Part shown: positions 17,669 through 23,844 of the stretch, piece by piece
Numbering within the stretch: position 1 is the stretch's first letter
Layout of the letters: every line of letters begins with the position of its first letter
Assembly (NCBI GenBank): GCA_015061145.1
Contig: SUXD01000019.1
Span: forward strand, 1-47,237
Direction: 5' to 3'
Source: Bacteroidales bacterium
GTDB lineage: Bacteria; Bacteroidota; Bacteroidia; Bacteroidales; Paludibacteraceae
DNA length: 47,237 nucleotides
Notes under the pieces: generated by a model
The model's database searches: none
What the model saw: only the letters and a program-made list of their open reading frames with translations
Told to the model about the DNA's origin: nothing
Position numbers and translations under genes: made by a program

Positions 17669-17878
17669 ATGGAAAAAACAGCAGACATGAACAATTATTA
17701 TTTTTGTGTTAACCCTGGCGAGGCTTCTGTATGGGAATTCACAATTGAAGATTTGATTGATGCGGAATTCGAGTCCTACCCGGATATTTTCCCCGACAAA
17801 GCCGTAAAAATAGAATTCTTAAAAGAACTGATTGCCGACATCGAGGAGTGTATCAAAAAGGTGGAAAACGACAGATAA
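17669..17878 (+). CDS. Small uncharacterised acidic protein downstream of the MreB-like gene
   Basis: A 69-residue protein without a motif I recognise. The N-terminal half (NNYYFCVNPGEASVWEFTIEDLIDAEFESYP) may form strands. The C-terminal half (AVKIEFLKELIADIEECIKKVEND) looks like one amphipathic helix. It begins 12 nt after the MreB-like gene, so a partner or modulator of that protein is a reasonable guess from position only. Leader copy 1 begins just after its stop codon. Confidence 0.6.
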   Translation: MEKTADMNNYYFCVNPGEASVWEFTIEDLIDAEFESYPDIFPDKAVKIEFLKELIADIEECIKKVENDR

Positions 17879-17884
17879 AGACAA

Positions 17885-17975
17885 CAAAAGGATACTGTGT
17901 TCTCCTTTTTTATTCGTGAGCACAGCGGAAACGCGGAAACCCGACAGCGGAAGCGAAAATTAAAACTTTACATTT
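17885..17975 (+). ncRNA. Structured leader RNA, copy 1
   Basis: AAAGGAT is followed by an 8-bp stem CTGTGTTC (17895-17902) / GAGCACAG (17918-17925) with a 15-nt loop containing TCCTTTT, which could pair back with AAAGGA. A small CCG-ACAG-CGG hairpin follows, then a conserved TAAAACTTT just before the ATG of the small ORF. Copies 2 and 3 (18993 and 20426) keep lengths and pairing. Confidence 0.6.
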
Positions 17976-18329
17976 ATGCCACAAATCATTAATTATGGAA
18001 ATGAAATGCTACGCATTTCAGCAAAAAGGATGATTGAATACTCAAAAAACTACGGCTCATCATGGCACACATGCTACTCCGACACTTCATGCGGCACATT
18101 TCTCGACCTGCTCTCCTACGACAACGAAGCGATTGCCTTAACCTCAAAAGGAATATACTACTCAAACTGGAAGTACAAGGGGGCAGCATGGGACAAACGC
18201 TGCACGAGTACAATATGCCAAGAATTTGTCATTCTCGTCAATCGCGGTACAGAAATTCGTGCCATCACAAAAAAAGGCATATCTTATTATTCAACCGACA
18301 AAGGAAGGAACTGGTCACGAATAAAGTAA
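17976..18329 (+). CDS. Small Asp-box (BNR) repeat protein
   Basis: A 117-residue protein made of about three ~41-residue repeats. Each has a KG-I-YYS segment and an Asp-box-like turn: YSKNYGSSW, YSNWKYKGAAW and YSTDKGRNW (general pattern S-x-D-x-G-x-x-W). Such turns are found in beta-propellers and sialidase-like folds, although three units are too few for a closed propeller. No signal peptide is seen. The N-terminus MPQIINYGNEMLRISAK is shared exactly with the 42-residue protein at 19083, so the two are copies with different repeat numbers. The gene is preceded by the structured leader. Function unknown. Confidence 0.65.
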   Translation: MPQIINYGNEMLRISAKRMIEYSKNYGSSWHTCYSDTSCGTFLDLLSYDNEAIALTSKGIYYSNWKYKGAAWDKRCTSTICQEFVILVNRGTEIRAITKKGISYYSTDKGRNWSRIK

Positions 18330-18330
18330 C

Positions 18331-18645
18331 AACATCAAAGTTACCCAAGGGACAGGCCCCGAAGCCATAATCGCATTTTTGGACAGCAGTGACTATGAAT
18401 CCGCCGTTCGGCTGGCGTTCTCGTTAGGCGGCGACAGCGACACCTTGGCATGCATAACCGGCGGCATTGCCGAAGCATTTTACAAACAGATTCCGCGACC
18501 TATTGTTACAGAAATATGGCAGCGTCTGCCAGATGATTTTATAGAAATCTTGCAAAAACTAGAAAAGCAGACTTCGTACAAATTGCCCAAAAATACAAGT
18601 CTAATCCAAGAGAGACAATTCTTGCTATCTGTATACGATTTTTAA
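18331..18645 (+). pseudogene. C-terminal fragment of an ADP-ribosylglycohydrolase gene
   Basis: The frame reads GTGPEAIIAFLDSSDYESAV then AFSLGGDSDTLACITGGIAEAFY, the C-terminal metal-binding motif of the DraG family, and continues to YDF-stop. The N-terminal two thirds, including TDDS, are missing, and the only start in frame is TTG 18379. It begins directly after the stop of the Asp-box gene. It is not a simple copy of the intact gene at 14515, since many residues differ. Confidence 0.7.
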
Positions 18646-18679
18646 ACAAATCACATTTCTGCACTAAAATTTCCATAAA

Positions 18680-18702
18680 CCTCTGCCACCGTTTGGCGGA
18701 GG
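18680..18702 (+). promoter_or_regulatory. Dyad operator copy D, with T tract
   Basis: Arms CCTCTGCCA and TGGCGGAGG; eight T residues follow GTG, then CTTTG. TTTCTTTG (18710-18717) stands exactly 8 nt after the dyad. As RNA the hairpin plus T tract could also terminate the transcript of the preceding fragment. No convincing gene follows directly. Confidence 0.6.
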
Positions 18703-18745
18703 TGTTTTTTTTCTTTGTGACATAATTATATCAAAGCGGTCTGAA

Positions 18746-18834
18746 ATATGTCAACATTATTTGTTCTGTTCAGAAAATTATCTATCTTTACAAAACATTC
18801 ATGCAACGATTATATACTGCATGAGTTGACATAT
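18746..18834. repeat. 10-bp inverted repeat flanking a promoter
   Basis: ATATGTCAAC at 18746-18755 and its exact complement GTTGACATAT at 18825-18834 bracket the promoter at 18760-18790. It may be an operator pair. Confidence 0.55.
18760..18790 (+). promoter_or_regulatory. Bacteroides-type promoter upstream of the structured RNA
   Basis: TTTG at 18760-18763 and TATCTTTA at 18783-18790 with a 19-nt spacer; only the last -7 base departs from the consensus. Transcription would begin near 18797 and cover the RNA at 18856, leader copy 2 and the genes to 20653. Confidence 0.55.
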
Positions 18835-18855
18835 ACATACTTGCTGACATTTCGG

Positions 18856-18984
18856 CTCGGTTAAATCTGGTAAATTCAACTTTTGAAGCACGAATAAGTC
18901 ATGGCAGGTTTGTAGCACTTCTATATGGAGGGCGCAGACCGCTTTGTTTATTTCGCTTCAAAGGCATACCAGAGCCTAACCGAG
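18856..18984 (+). ncRNA. Candidate structured RNA of about 129 nt
   Basis: Nested complementary segments give one long folded element. The outer stem is CTCGGTTA (18856-18863) with TAACCGAG (18977-18984), continued by CTGG (18867-18870) with CCAG (18969-18972). The middle stem is TTTGAAGC (18882-18889) with GCTTCAAA (18955-18962). The inner stem is GGTTTG (18907-18912) with CAGACC (18935-18940), one G-U pair, extended by GC/GC across a bulged A. No reading frame of note covers it. Leader copy 2 begins 9 nt later. Confidence 0.55.
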
Positions 18985-18992
18985 AAAATTAA

Positions 18993-19082
18993 CAAAGGAT
19001 TCTGTGTTCTCCTTTTTTATTCGTGAGCACAGCGGAAACGCGGAAACCCGACAGCGGAAGCGAAAATTAAAACTTTACATTT
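18993..19082 (+). ncRNA. Structured leader RNA, copy 2
   Basis: Differs from copy 1 by one base over roughly 90 nt. The stem CTGTGTTC (19002-19009) / GAGCACAG (19025-19032) is the same. The identity continues about 50 nt into the following ORF, so this is a recent duplication. Confidence 0.6.
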
Positions 19083-19211
19083 ATGCCACAAATCATTAAT
19101 TATGGAAATGAAATGCTACGCATTTCAGCAAAAGGGGTTGAGTACTCCACAAGCAAAGGCGGATTATATTATTCAACCAGCAAAGGAAGCAGTTGGTCAC
19201 GAAGAAGGTGA
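19083..19211 (+). CDS. Very small Asp-box protein, one-repeat version
   Basis: A 42-residue protein whose first 17 residues are the same as those of the protein at 17976. It then keeps a single repeat with YSTSKGSSW before a basic C-terminus SRRR. The two middle repeats of the longer copy are absent. It follows leader copy 2 at the same spacing as copy 1, which supports translation. It may be a shortened functional version or a decayed copy. Function unknown. Confidence 0.5.
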   Translation: MPQIINYGNEMLRISAKGVEYSTSKGGLYYSTSKGSSWSRRR

Positions 19212-19276
19212 CTTTTCAAGAAAAAATATAAGTCCATACTACTTGGACTTACATTAACCTTTTTAACTCAAAAATC

Positions 19277-20419
19277 ATGAGAAAATACTTATCAAATAAA
19301 AAAATCGGTTTATATCTTATTGGTGCTATATTGCTGATTTCATTCATCTTTTTGGCATGGATTTCACACGTTTGGCTCGAAACCGAGATCGCTTCTCAAT
19401 TGTTCGCCGCCATAGCAGGTGCCATTATAGCCGCAATTATGACAATGTTACTCTTGAACAAGCAGTCGGAAAGCGAAGAATTGAAAGACCGAAACATGGC
19501 AGTATTCAATCAGAAACAGGATGTGTATCATCATTTCTTAGAAGAATTGCACAAAATACTGCAAGACGGCGAAATCACTATTGGCAGCAAAGACAAAAAC
19601 GGAGAGATAGACACCAGTGTGGACGAATTAAAGGACCTTATCTTTCAGTTAAGCTTTCTTCAACTGCACACCTCCGAAGACACCATCAAAGAAGTTCTTG
19701 ACAAGTTAGTGGATATTATACAAGCCTTGAACGACTACAACTCTTCTTCCGAAGAATACAGACAAAAGAACGCTCCAGAATTCTATTCTCGTTTTTCCAA
19801 CTCACTCTTTTGCATTACAGCCATCCTACGCAAGGATTTGTACAATGAGGAGAGCAAACCTATTGATGAGAACCAAATGAAATCAATATTACAAGAATGT
19901 GACCTGTATATAGAGCGTTCCAATCTTGACAGAGTTGAGTTACAACTATACTTTTGGAATGAACTGAGAAAACAACTTGCAGTCAAAGGGTATGACATAA
20001 AAGACTCTGACAAAGACTTTACGCAAGACATAAACGAATACTACGCAAGAGCCCGCAACAGATACAGATGGTATGGTTTCGACTTTATGCTTTCTGGAAT
20101 AACTTTCCGCGTAGAAATAGACAATCACTACTATTTCGGCATAAAAAGGCCTTCCGAAAATTTTCAAGACGAAAAAATATGCAAGACTTTTGAAAAGATG
20201 GTCGGATTCATAAAAACTCCATGGTGGTATGGCTGGCGCCATTCCGCAAGTTACGACTTGGACTTTTGGAATTTAAATTCTGAAGGTTTTAAGCAATTAA
20301 ACAACTCAAGAATGCGCGCGACTTACATCGGTCATATAGCAGAAGAGATAGACGCATTCGCTAAAAATTTCCTAAGGGAATACAACAAAGCGGCAAACAA
20401 CAATGAAATTAACAGCTAA
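19277..20419 (+). CDS. Uncharacterised membrane protein with two N-terminal TM helices
   Basis: A 380-residue protein. Residues about 10-32 (IGLYLIGAILLISFIFLAWI) and 39-61 (ASQLFAAIAGAIIAAIMTML) form two transmembrane segments with a very short linker. The remaining ~315 residues are soluble and probably cytoplasmic, with helical parts (LEELHKILQDGE; DELKDLIFQLSFLQLH) and an aromatic C-terminal domain with RNRYRWYGFDFMLSG and TPWWYGWRHS. I do not recognise the family. Two-helix membrane anchors with a cytoplasmic sensor or effector occur in several phage-defence systems, but nothing here proves that role. It lies in one transcription unit with leader copies 2 and 3. Confidence 0.65.
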   Translation: MRKYLSNKKIGLYLIGAILLISFIFLAWISHVWLETEIASQLFAAIAGAIIAAIMTMLLLNKQSESEELKDRNMAVFNQKQDVYHHFLEELHKILQDGEITIGSKDKNGEIDTSVDELKDLIFQLSFLQLHTSEDTIKEVLDKLVDIIQALNDYNSSSEEYRQKNAPEFYSRFSNSLFCITAILRKDLYNEESKPIDENQMKSILQECDLYIERSNLDRVELQLYFWNELRKQLAVKGYDIKDSDKDFTQDINEYYARARNRYRWYGFDFMLSGITFRVEIDNHYYFGIKRPSENFQDEKICKTFEKMVGFIKTPWWYGWRHSASYDLDFWNLNSEGFKQLNNSRMRATYIGHIAEEIDAFAKNFLREYNKAANNNEINS

Positions 20420-20425
20420 ACACCT

Positions 20426-20515
20426 CAAAGGATTCTACATTCTCCTTTTTCTTTTACGAATGTAGTGGAGATGCCAATAGCCATAAGTGGAGGCGGAAAC
20501 TAAAACTTTTGTATT
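20426..20515 (+). ncRNA. Structured leader RNA, copy 3 (diverged, covarying)
   Basis: AAAGGATT then the stem CTACATTC (20435-20442) / GAATGTAG (20458-20465) with a 15-nt loop, as in the other copies. Three of the eight pairs differ from copy 1 on both strands and stay paired. The 3' hairpin CCA-TAAG-TGG replaces CCG-ACAG-CGG, again compensatory. The stretch between stem and TAAAACTTT has the same length as in copy 1. Confidence 0.6.
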
Positions 20516-20653
20516 ATGTATCAATTAAATTTTCCGAACGGAAACGTTCAAACGTACAATTCGTCAGGTGATTTGCAAACCGCGGCGCGACTTTTAGGTG
20601 GCGAAGCAAGATACATAGGTAACAACACCTATGTTTTCGTACCGAAAAAGTAG
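20516..20653 (+). CDS. Small uncharacterised protein behind leader copy 3
   Basis: A 45-residue protein, MYQLNFPNGNVQTYNSSGDL at the N-terminus and NNTYVFVPKK at the end, with an alanine-rich AARLLGGEARYI helix between. It has no relation to the Asp-box proteins although it follows the same leader at the same distance, and a strong terminator follows directly. Those two facts support a real gene. I do not recognise it; size and strand-helix-strand look suggest a small compact domain. Confidence 0.5.
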   Translation: MYQLNFPNGNVQTYNSSGDLQTAARLLGGEARYIGNNTYVFVPKK

Positions 20654-20657
20654 GACT

Positions 20658-20696
20658 GTAACGGCAAGGCATTATTGCTTTGCCGTTACTTTTTTC
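20658..20696 (+). terminator. Rho-independent terminator
   Basis: Thirteen-bp stem GTAACGGCAAGGC / GCTTTGCCGTTAC (one G-U pair), loop ATTATT, then seven T residues. Confidence 0.85.
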
Positions 20697-20878
20697 TTTG
20701 TATTATTTCTTTGTATTAAAAAAAATGTATACATTTGAATAATTGTACATTTAGAGGTTAACTGTTGAAAGAACACGAAAGAAAATTGTTACAAACAATT
20801 GTGTACGTTACGAATTAGTGAAATTAGAGATGATATTTATGAAAAAATGTATTTTTTAAAATTTTTAAACCTAAAACT
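20697..20878. other. Non-coding upstream region of the gene at 20879
   Basis: AT-rich. It holds a perfect -7 box TACATTTG (20730-20737) with a TTTG 16 nt upstream, shorter than the usual spacer. It also holds a 7-bp inverted repeat AATTGTT / AACAATT (20784-20800). No small ORF of note is visible. Confidence 0.4.
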
Positions 20879-21535
20879 ATGATAGACTATTCAAACATCG
20901 GCAAAGACGGTATTGTCAAAGACGGTATTTTTAACCGTTTTGAAATTCTACGGCCTGCATTTTTAGACAATTACTGGAATAATCCCAAACACCGCAAACT
21001 AATGATTGTAGCTGAAAGCAACTATTTCAAAGATGGAACTGATAGTATTTATAAGGATCCTCAAACTTGGTATTTGGGAGAAGATGAGCCTGTAAAACAA
21101 TTTCTTGAAAAACAGAAAAAAAGTTTAAGTAACTGGAAGGAGTATAAAACTTTCAGCAAATTATGCAAGTCTATGAATGAGATATCTGGTCTTCAATGTA
21201 ATAGTGTCTATGAAGAAGCAATTTTTTACAACTATTTTCTTCGACCAGCAACAGTGCTAGGGGCAAACAGATCTTTTGAGAAAGATTGCACTCAATTAGA
21301 CCGCGAAGTGGCAGGTGCCGCTTTATGTGGAATTTTGAAAAGAGAAAAACCAGATATTGTTATTTTTGCAAGTAAATATGCTTTCAACGAATTTGAAAAA
21401 TTTAAACTTTCTGCTGGTTTTGAAACTGACATTATAATTGACTTTGTCATTCATCCTGCTTCTCCAAATTGGAGCAAAAGCGAAGATGGCAAACAGAAAT
21501 TCGAACACCTTTTGAAACAATATTGGATAAAATAA
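20879..21535 (+). CDS. Uracil-DNA-glycosylase-superfamily-like protein
   Basis: A 218-residue cytoplasmic protein. The arrangement resembles the UDG fold: an early strand with LMIVAESNYF in the place of the GxxPG motif, a central IVIFASKYAFNEF strand-helix, and a C-terminal VIHPASPNWSKS in the place of the HPS motif. The usual catalytic Asp or Asn motif is not obvious, so activity on uracil cannot be claimed. It has its own terminator-promoter boundaries: a terminator ends the previous unit and dyad copy E follows. Related stand-alone UDG-like proteins occur in mobile regions of Bacteroidota. The assignment is tentative. Confidence 0.5.
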   Translation: MIDYSNIGKDGIVKDGIFNRFEILRPAFLDNYWNNPKHRKLMIVAESNYFKDGTDSIYKDPQTWYLGEDEPVKQFLEKQKKSLSNWKEYKTFSKLCKSMNEISGLQCNSVYEEAIFYNYFLRPATVLGANRSFEKDCTQLDREVAGAALCGILKREKPDIVIFASKYAFNEFEKFKLSAGFETDIIIDFVIHPASPNWSKSEDGKQKFEHLLKQYWIK

Positions 21536-21559
21536 AGTCTTAAATCTTTTTTTAAAACA

Positions 21560-21582
21560 CCTCTGCCACCGTTTGGCGGAGG
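21560..21582 (+). promoter_or_regulatory. Dyad operator copy E, before the FtsZ-like gene
   Basis: Arms, centre, T tract and TTTCTTTG are the same as in copy D; TTTCTTTG (21590-21597) is again exactly 8 nt after the dyad. The hairpin with eight T residues can also terminate the preceding gene. ATG 21625 follows at 27 nt. Confidence 0.65.
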
Positions 21583-21624
21583 TGTTTTTTTTCTTTGTTG
21601 CATAAATCAAAATACAACAAGGAT

Positions 21625-22260
21625 ATGTTCAATGAGTCAAAAATTAAAATTATCGGCGTAGGATGCGGCGGATGCAACATCGTCAATCATATTTACGAAC
21701 TAGGATACAAAAAAAACTCGTTCGCCGTATGCGAGACGGACGCCATGGTATTGAACCGTTCCAAAATACCGGTAAAACTACAGCTCGGTTCAAATGGATT
21801 CGGAAGCGGCAATGTGCCATCAGCAGGAAAAGAGGCGGCAGAGAATGCCGTTTCAGAAATACAATCTATATTAAAAGAGAACGCGCCTCAAACTGTTTTC
21901 ATTGTTTCATGCTTTGGCGGCGGATGCGGTACAGGGGCGGCCCCCATCATTGCGTGCGAATCAAGAAAACTCGACCTCAACACAATAGGCATCATTGTCT
22001 TGCCTTTTGATTTCGAAGGAACACACAAATTTAATCAAGCTCTGGACGGAGTGAGAGAGATGGCAAAACACACCGATGCGATTTTCCTTTTCAATAATCA
22101 ATATCTTATGCGGGATAAAAAAGACACTCCGTTAAGCCACGCATTCGAAAGTGCAGACAACCTCATATCCGATATCATAAAATGCATCAGCAATTTTACA
22201 ACAAGACCATCAAAAGCCCCAAAACGCATAAATTGGTTAAAACTTTTTGAAGATCTATAA
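21625..22260 (+). CDS. Short FtsZ/tubulin-like GTPase-domain protein
   Basis: A 211-residue protein that aligns by eye to the nucleotide-binding half of FtsZ. IIGVGCGGCNIVNHI (9-23) matches the T1 glycine loop, GFGSGNVPSAGKEAAE (58-73) matches GLGAGGNPEVGKKAAEE, and FGGGCGTGAAPIIA (97-110) is the tubulin signature with Cys for Thr. LPFDFEGTHKFNQALDGVRE (126-145) matches the T5 region. The H7 helix LSHAFESADNLISDIIKCI is present, but the protein ends after RPSKAPKRINWLKLFEDL, just where FtsZ has the T7 loop with the catalytic Asp. The C-terminal domain is absent. It could bind GTP and the top face of FtsZ but not complete a hydrolysis site. ATG 21625 is preferred to TTG 21595 because of the promoter. 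Confidence 0.85.
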   Translation: MFNESKIKIIGVGCGGCNIVNHIYELGYKKNSFAVCETDAMVLNRSKIPVKLQLGSNGFGSGNVPSAGKEAAENAVSEIQSILKENAPQTVFIVSCFGGGCGTGAAPIIACESRKLDLNTIGIIVLPFDFEGTHKFNQALDGVREMAKHTDAIFLFNNQYLMRDKKDTPLSHAFESADNLISDIIKCISNFTTRPSKAPKRINWLKLFEDL

Positions 22261-22266
22261 GAAATC

Positions 22267-22310
22267 AGCCTCACTTTCTATACAAGAACGAAAGCGAGGC
22301 TGTTTATTTT
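22267..22310. terminator. Terminator between the FtsZ-like and pseudouridine synthase genes
   Basis: AGCCTCACTTTC / GAAAGCGAGGCT, 12 positions with one A-C mismatch, followed by GTTTATTTT. It lies between convergent genes. Confidence 0.65.
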
Positions 22311-23217
22311 ACACCAGTTTATGGAATGACGACGGCATATCTGTTTCAAACTTCAGTTCTTCGTGCGTCACCGGATGCGTAAAGCAAAGGCGGTAGGCAT
22401 GCAACGCCATCCTATTCATCGCACTCGGCACACCGCCATATTTGGGGTCGCCCACAACAGGATGCCCTAAATCTTGCATGTGCACGCGAATCTGATTCTT
22501 TCGACCCGTATCGAGTTTCAATTCCACCAACGAAAAATCATCTGTATGGCGTAAGGTCTTGTAATGCGTTATGGCCAGTTTACCGCCATTGTCCGTAGGA
22601 CTTGAGTAAGTGACATACGCCTTGTTGTCCTTCAGCCACGAGCGCACCGTACCTTGCGGATTTTCCAACACACCGCTCACCACAGCCACATACCGGCGGT
22701 CGGTGACATAGCCTTTCCAATCTTCCTCAAATATCAATTCCGTCTTCTTGTCTTTGGCAAAAACCAGCAGTCCTGAAGTCTCCCTGTCGAGCCGATGCAC
22801 CACATGGGCGCTGCAACGCTGGTTGCTTTGACGGAAATAACGGTTCAGCACAGTCTGCACAGTTTCCTTTGCCACGGCAGGACCATTGGTGAGAATGCCT
22901 TCGCGCTTCTCCACCACAATCAGATACTTGTCTTCAAACACAATACGCACATAAGGGTTGTGAAAATTGCGGAGCGGCGACTGTTTGGATACGGCCACCG
23001 ACATGCCTTCGCGCAAAAGATAATTATACTGCGAGCAGACTTTCCCGTCCACCTGCACAAGTTTGTTTGAGAGTATCGATTTCAACTTGTTGCGACTGAT
23101 GCCCGACATCATGCGCATCAGAAACGGCATCAGTTCCTCCTCTTGCTTCACACGAAACACCGTTTGTTTTTCATTCCCCTTTTGCATTCTGTTTCTATCT
23201 GTATAATTTATTTTCAT
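22309..23217 (-). CDS. RluA-family pseudouridine synthase
   Basis: Isomerises uridine in rRNA or tRNA. The 302-residue protein has an N-terminal S4-like region (SGISRNKLKSILSNKLVQVDGK) that binds RNA. The catalytic motif is HRLDRETSGLLVFAKD, with the catalytic Asp in HRLD. Downstream are LKLDTGRKNQIRVHMQDLGHPVVGDPKYGG, the usual second motif, and HAYRLCFTHPVT near the end. Subfamily (RluC or RluD type) cannot be fixed by eye. It follows nadD on the same strand; the longest frame overlaps nadD by 23 nt, and an internal Met 10 codons later (23187) would remove the overlap. Either start is possible. Confidence 0.9.
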   Translation of the reverse strand: MKINYTDRNRMQKGNEKQTVFRVKQEEELMPFLMRMMSGISRNKLKSILSNKLVQVDGKVCSQYNYLLREGMSVAVSKQSPLRNFHNPYVRIVFEDKYLIVVEKREGILTNGPAVAKETVQTVLNRYFRQSNQRCSAHVVHRLDRETSGLLVFAKDKKTELIFEEDWKGYVTDRRYVAVVSGVLENPQGTVRSWLKDNKAYVTYSSPTDNGGKLAITHYKTLRHTDDFSLVELKLDTGRKNQIRVHMQDLGHPVVGDPKYGGVPSAMNRMALHAYRLCFTHPVTHEELKFETDMPSSFHKLV

Positions 23218-23770
23218 TAATAAACGCCATCACCTCCGGCAAAAGAAAGCGTTCTGCTCCCTTTCCGTTTTTAAGGCAACGGCGAATCATCGTAGATGAC
23301 ACATCAAAGAGCGGCGCATCAACCAGCACAATATTCCCATTATATTTTTTCACATCCGCCAAGCAACCTCTACGAGGATAAACCAACAGACGGTAGTTGT
23401 CGAGTATATACTGGTAATCGCGCCAACGGTCGAATATATCCAGATTGTCCGCACCTATTATGAGCGAAAATTCCACATCGGGATACGCCCCCGACAAATG
23501 ACGCAGCGTGTCAGCCGTGTACGACGGTTTAGGCATCTTCAGCTCCACATCGGACGGAAACACACCCTGCACATCGTGCAAAGCGAGCTGCAACATGGCA
23601 TATCGCAATTCGTCCGAAAGCAGTTCGGCATTCTGTTTGAGCGGATTCTGCGGCGAAAGCACCATCCATATCTCATCCAGATCGGTATGCGCAAGCAGAT
23701 ATTCCGCCAGCGCCACATGACCAACATGAACCGGATTGAACGAACCGGAATATACACCCACTTTTTTCAT
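23195..23770 (-). CDS. nadD: Nicotinate-nucleotide adenylyltransferase
   Basis: Joins nicotinate mononucleotide and ATP to form deamido-NAD, in NAD synthesis. The 191-residue protein starts with the nucleotidyltransferase loop GVYSGSFNPVHVGHVALAEYLL, containing the HxGH motif as HVGH. The NMN-side segment EIWMVLSPQNPLK and the FSLIIGADNLDIFDRW motif are typical of NadD. The C-terminal DVSSTMIRRCL corresponds to the ISSTxIR motif. The gene is followed by the pseudouridine synthase gene and preceded by the terminator of the winged-helix gene, so a promoter is expected in the short gap at 23770-23792. Confidence 0.95.
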   Translation of the reverse strand: MKKVGVYSGSFNPVHVGHVALAEYLLAHTDLDEIWMVLSPQNPLKQNAELLSDELRYAMLQLALHDVQGVFPSDVELKMPKPSYTADTLRHLSGAYPDVEFSLIIGADNLDIFDRWRDYQYILDNYRLLVYPRRGCLADVKKYNGNIVLVDAPLFDVSSTMIRRCLKNGKGAERFLLPEVMAFINENKLYR

Positions 23771-23788
23771 TTTCGACTTTTATTTCAC

Positions 23789-23824
23789 AAAAAAAAGCTT
23801 TCCTACAAAGATAGGAAAGCTTTT
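23789..23824 (-). terminator. Terminator of the winged-helix gene (minus strand)
   Basis: Perfect 13-bp stem AAAAGCTTTCCTA / TAGGAAAGCTTTT with a 6-nt loop. On the minus strand it runs into eight T residues. Confidence 0.85.
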
Positions 23825-23844
23825 CCATTTGTTCAGTCTCTTAA

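Noticed and set aside
18749-18865. 38-codon frame after dyad copy D
   Set aside because: The distance from the dyad would suit a start, but the frame overlaps another promoter and the 5' side of the structured RNA, and the protein shows nothing recognisable.
18856-18984. Structured RNA considered as a retron or group II intron part
   Set aside because: No reverse transcriptase gene is present in the window, and no intron domain V-like hairpin was seen.
19230-19250. Hairpin AAGTCCA / TGGACTT considered as a terminator
   Set aside because: No T tract follows; the next gene starts 26 nt later and seems cotranscribed.
15876-21582. Dyads considered as only terminators
   Set aside because: Copies A, B and C have no T tract right after the hairpin, and all five share a -7-like box at the same distance. 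Copies D and E may do both.
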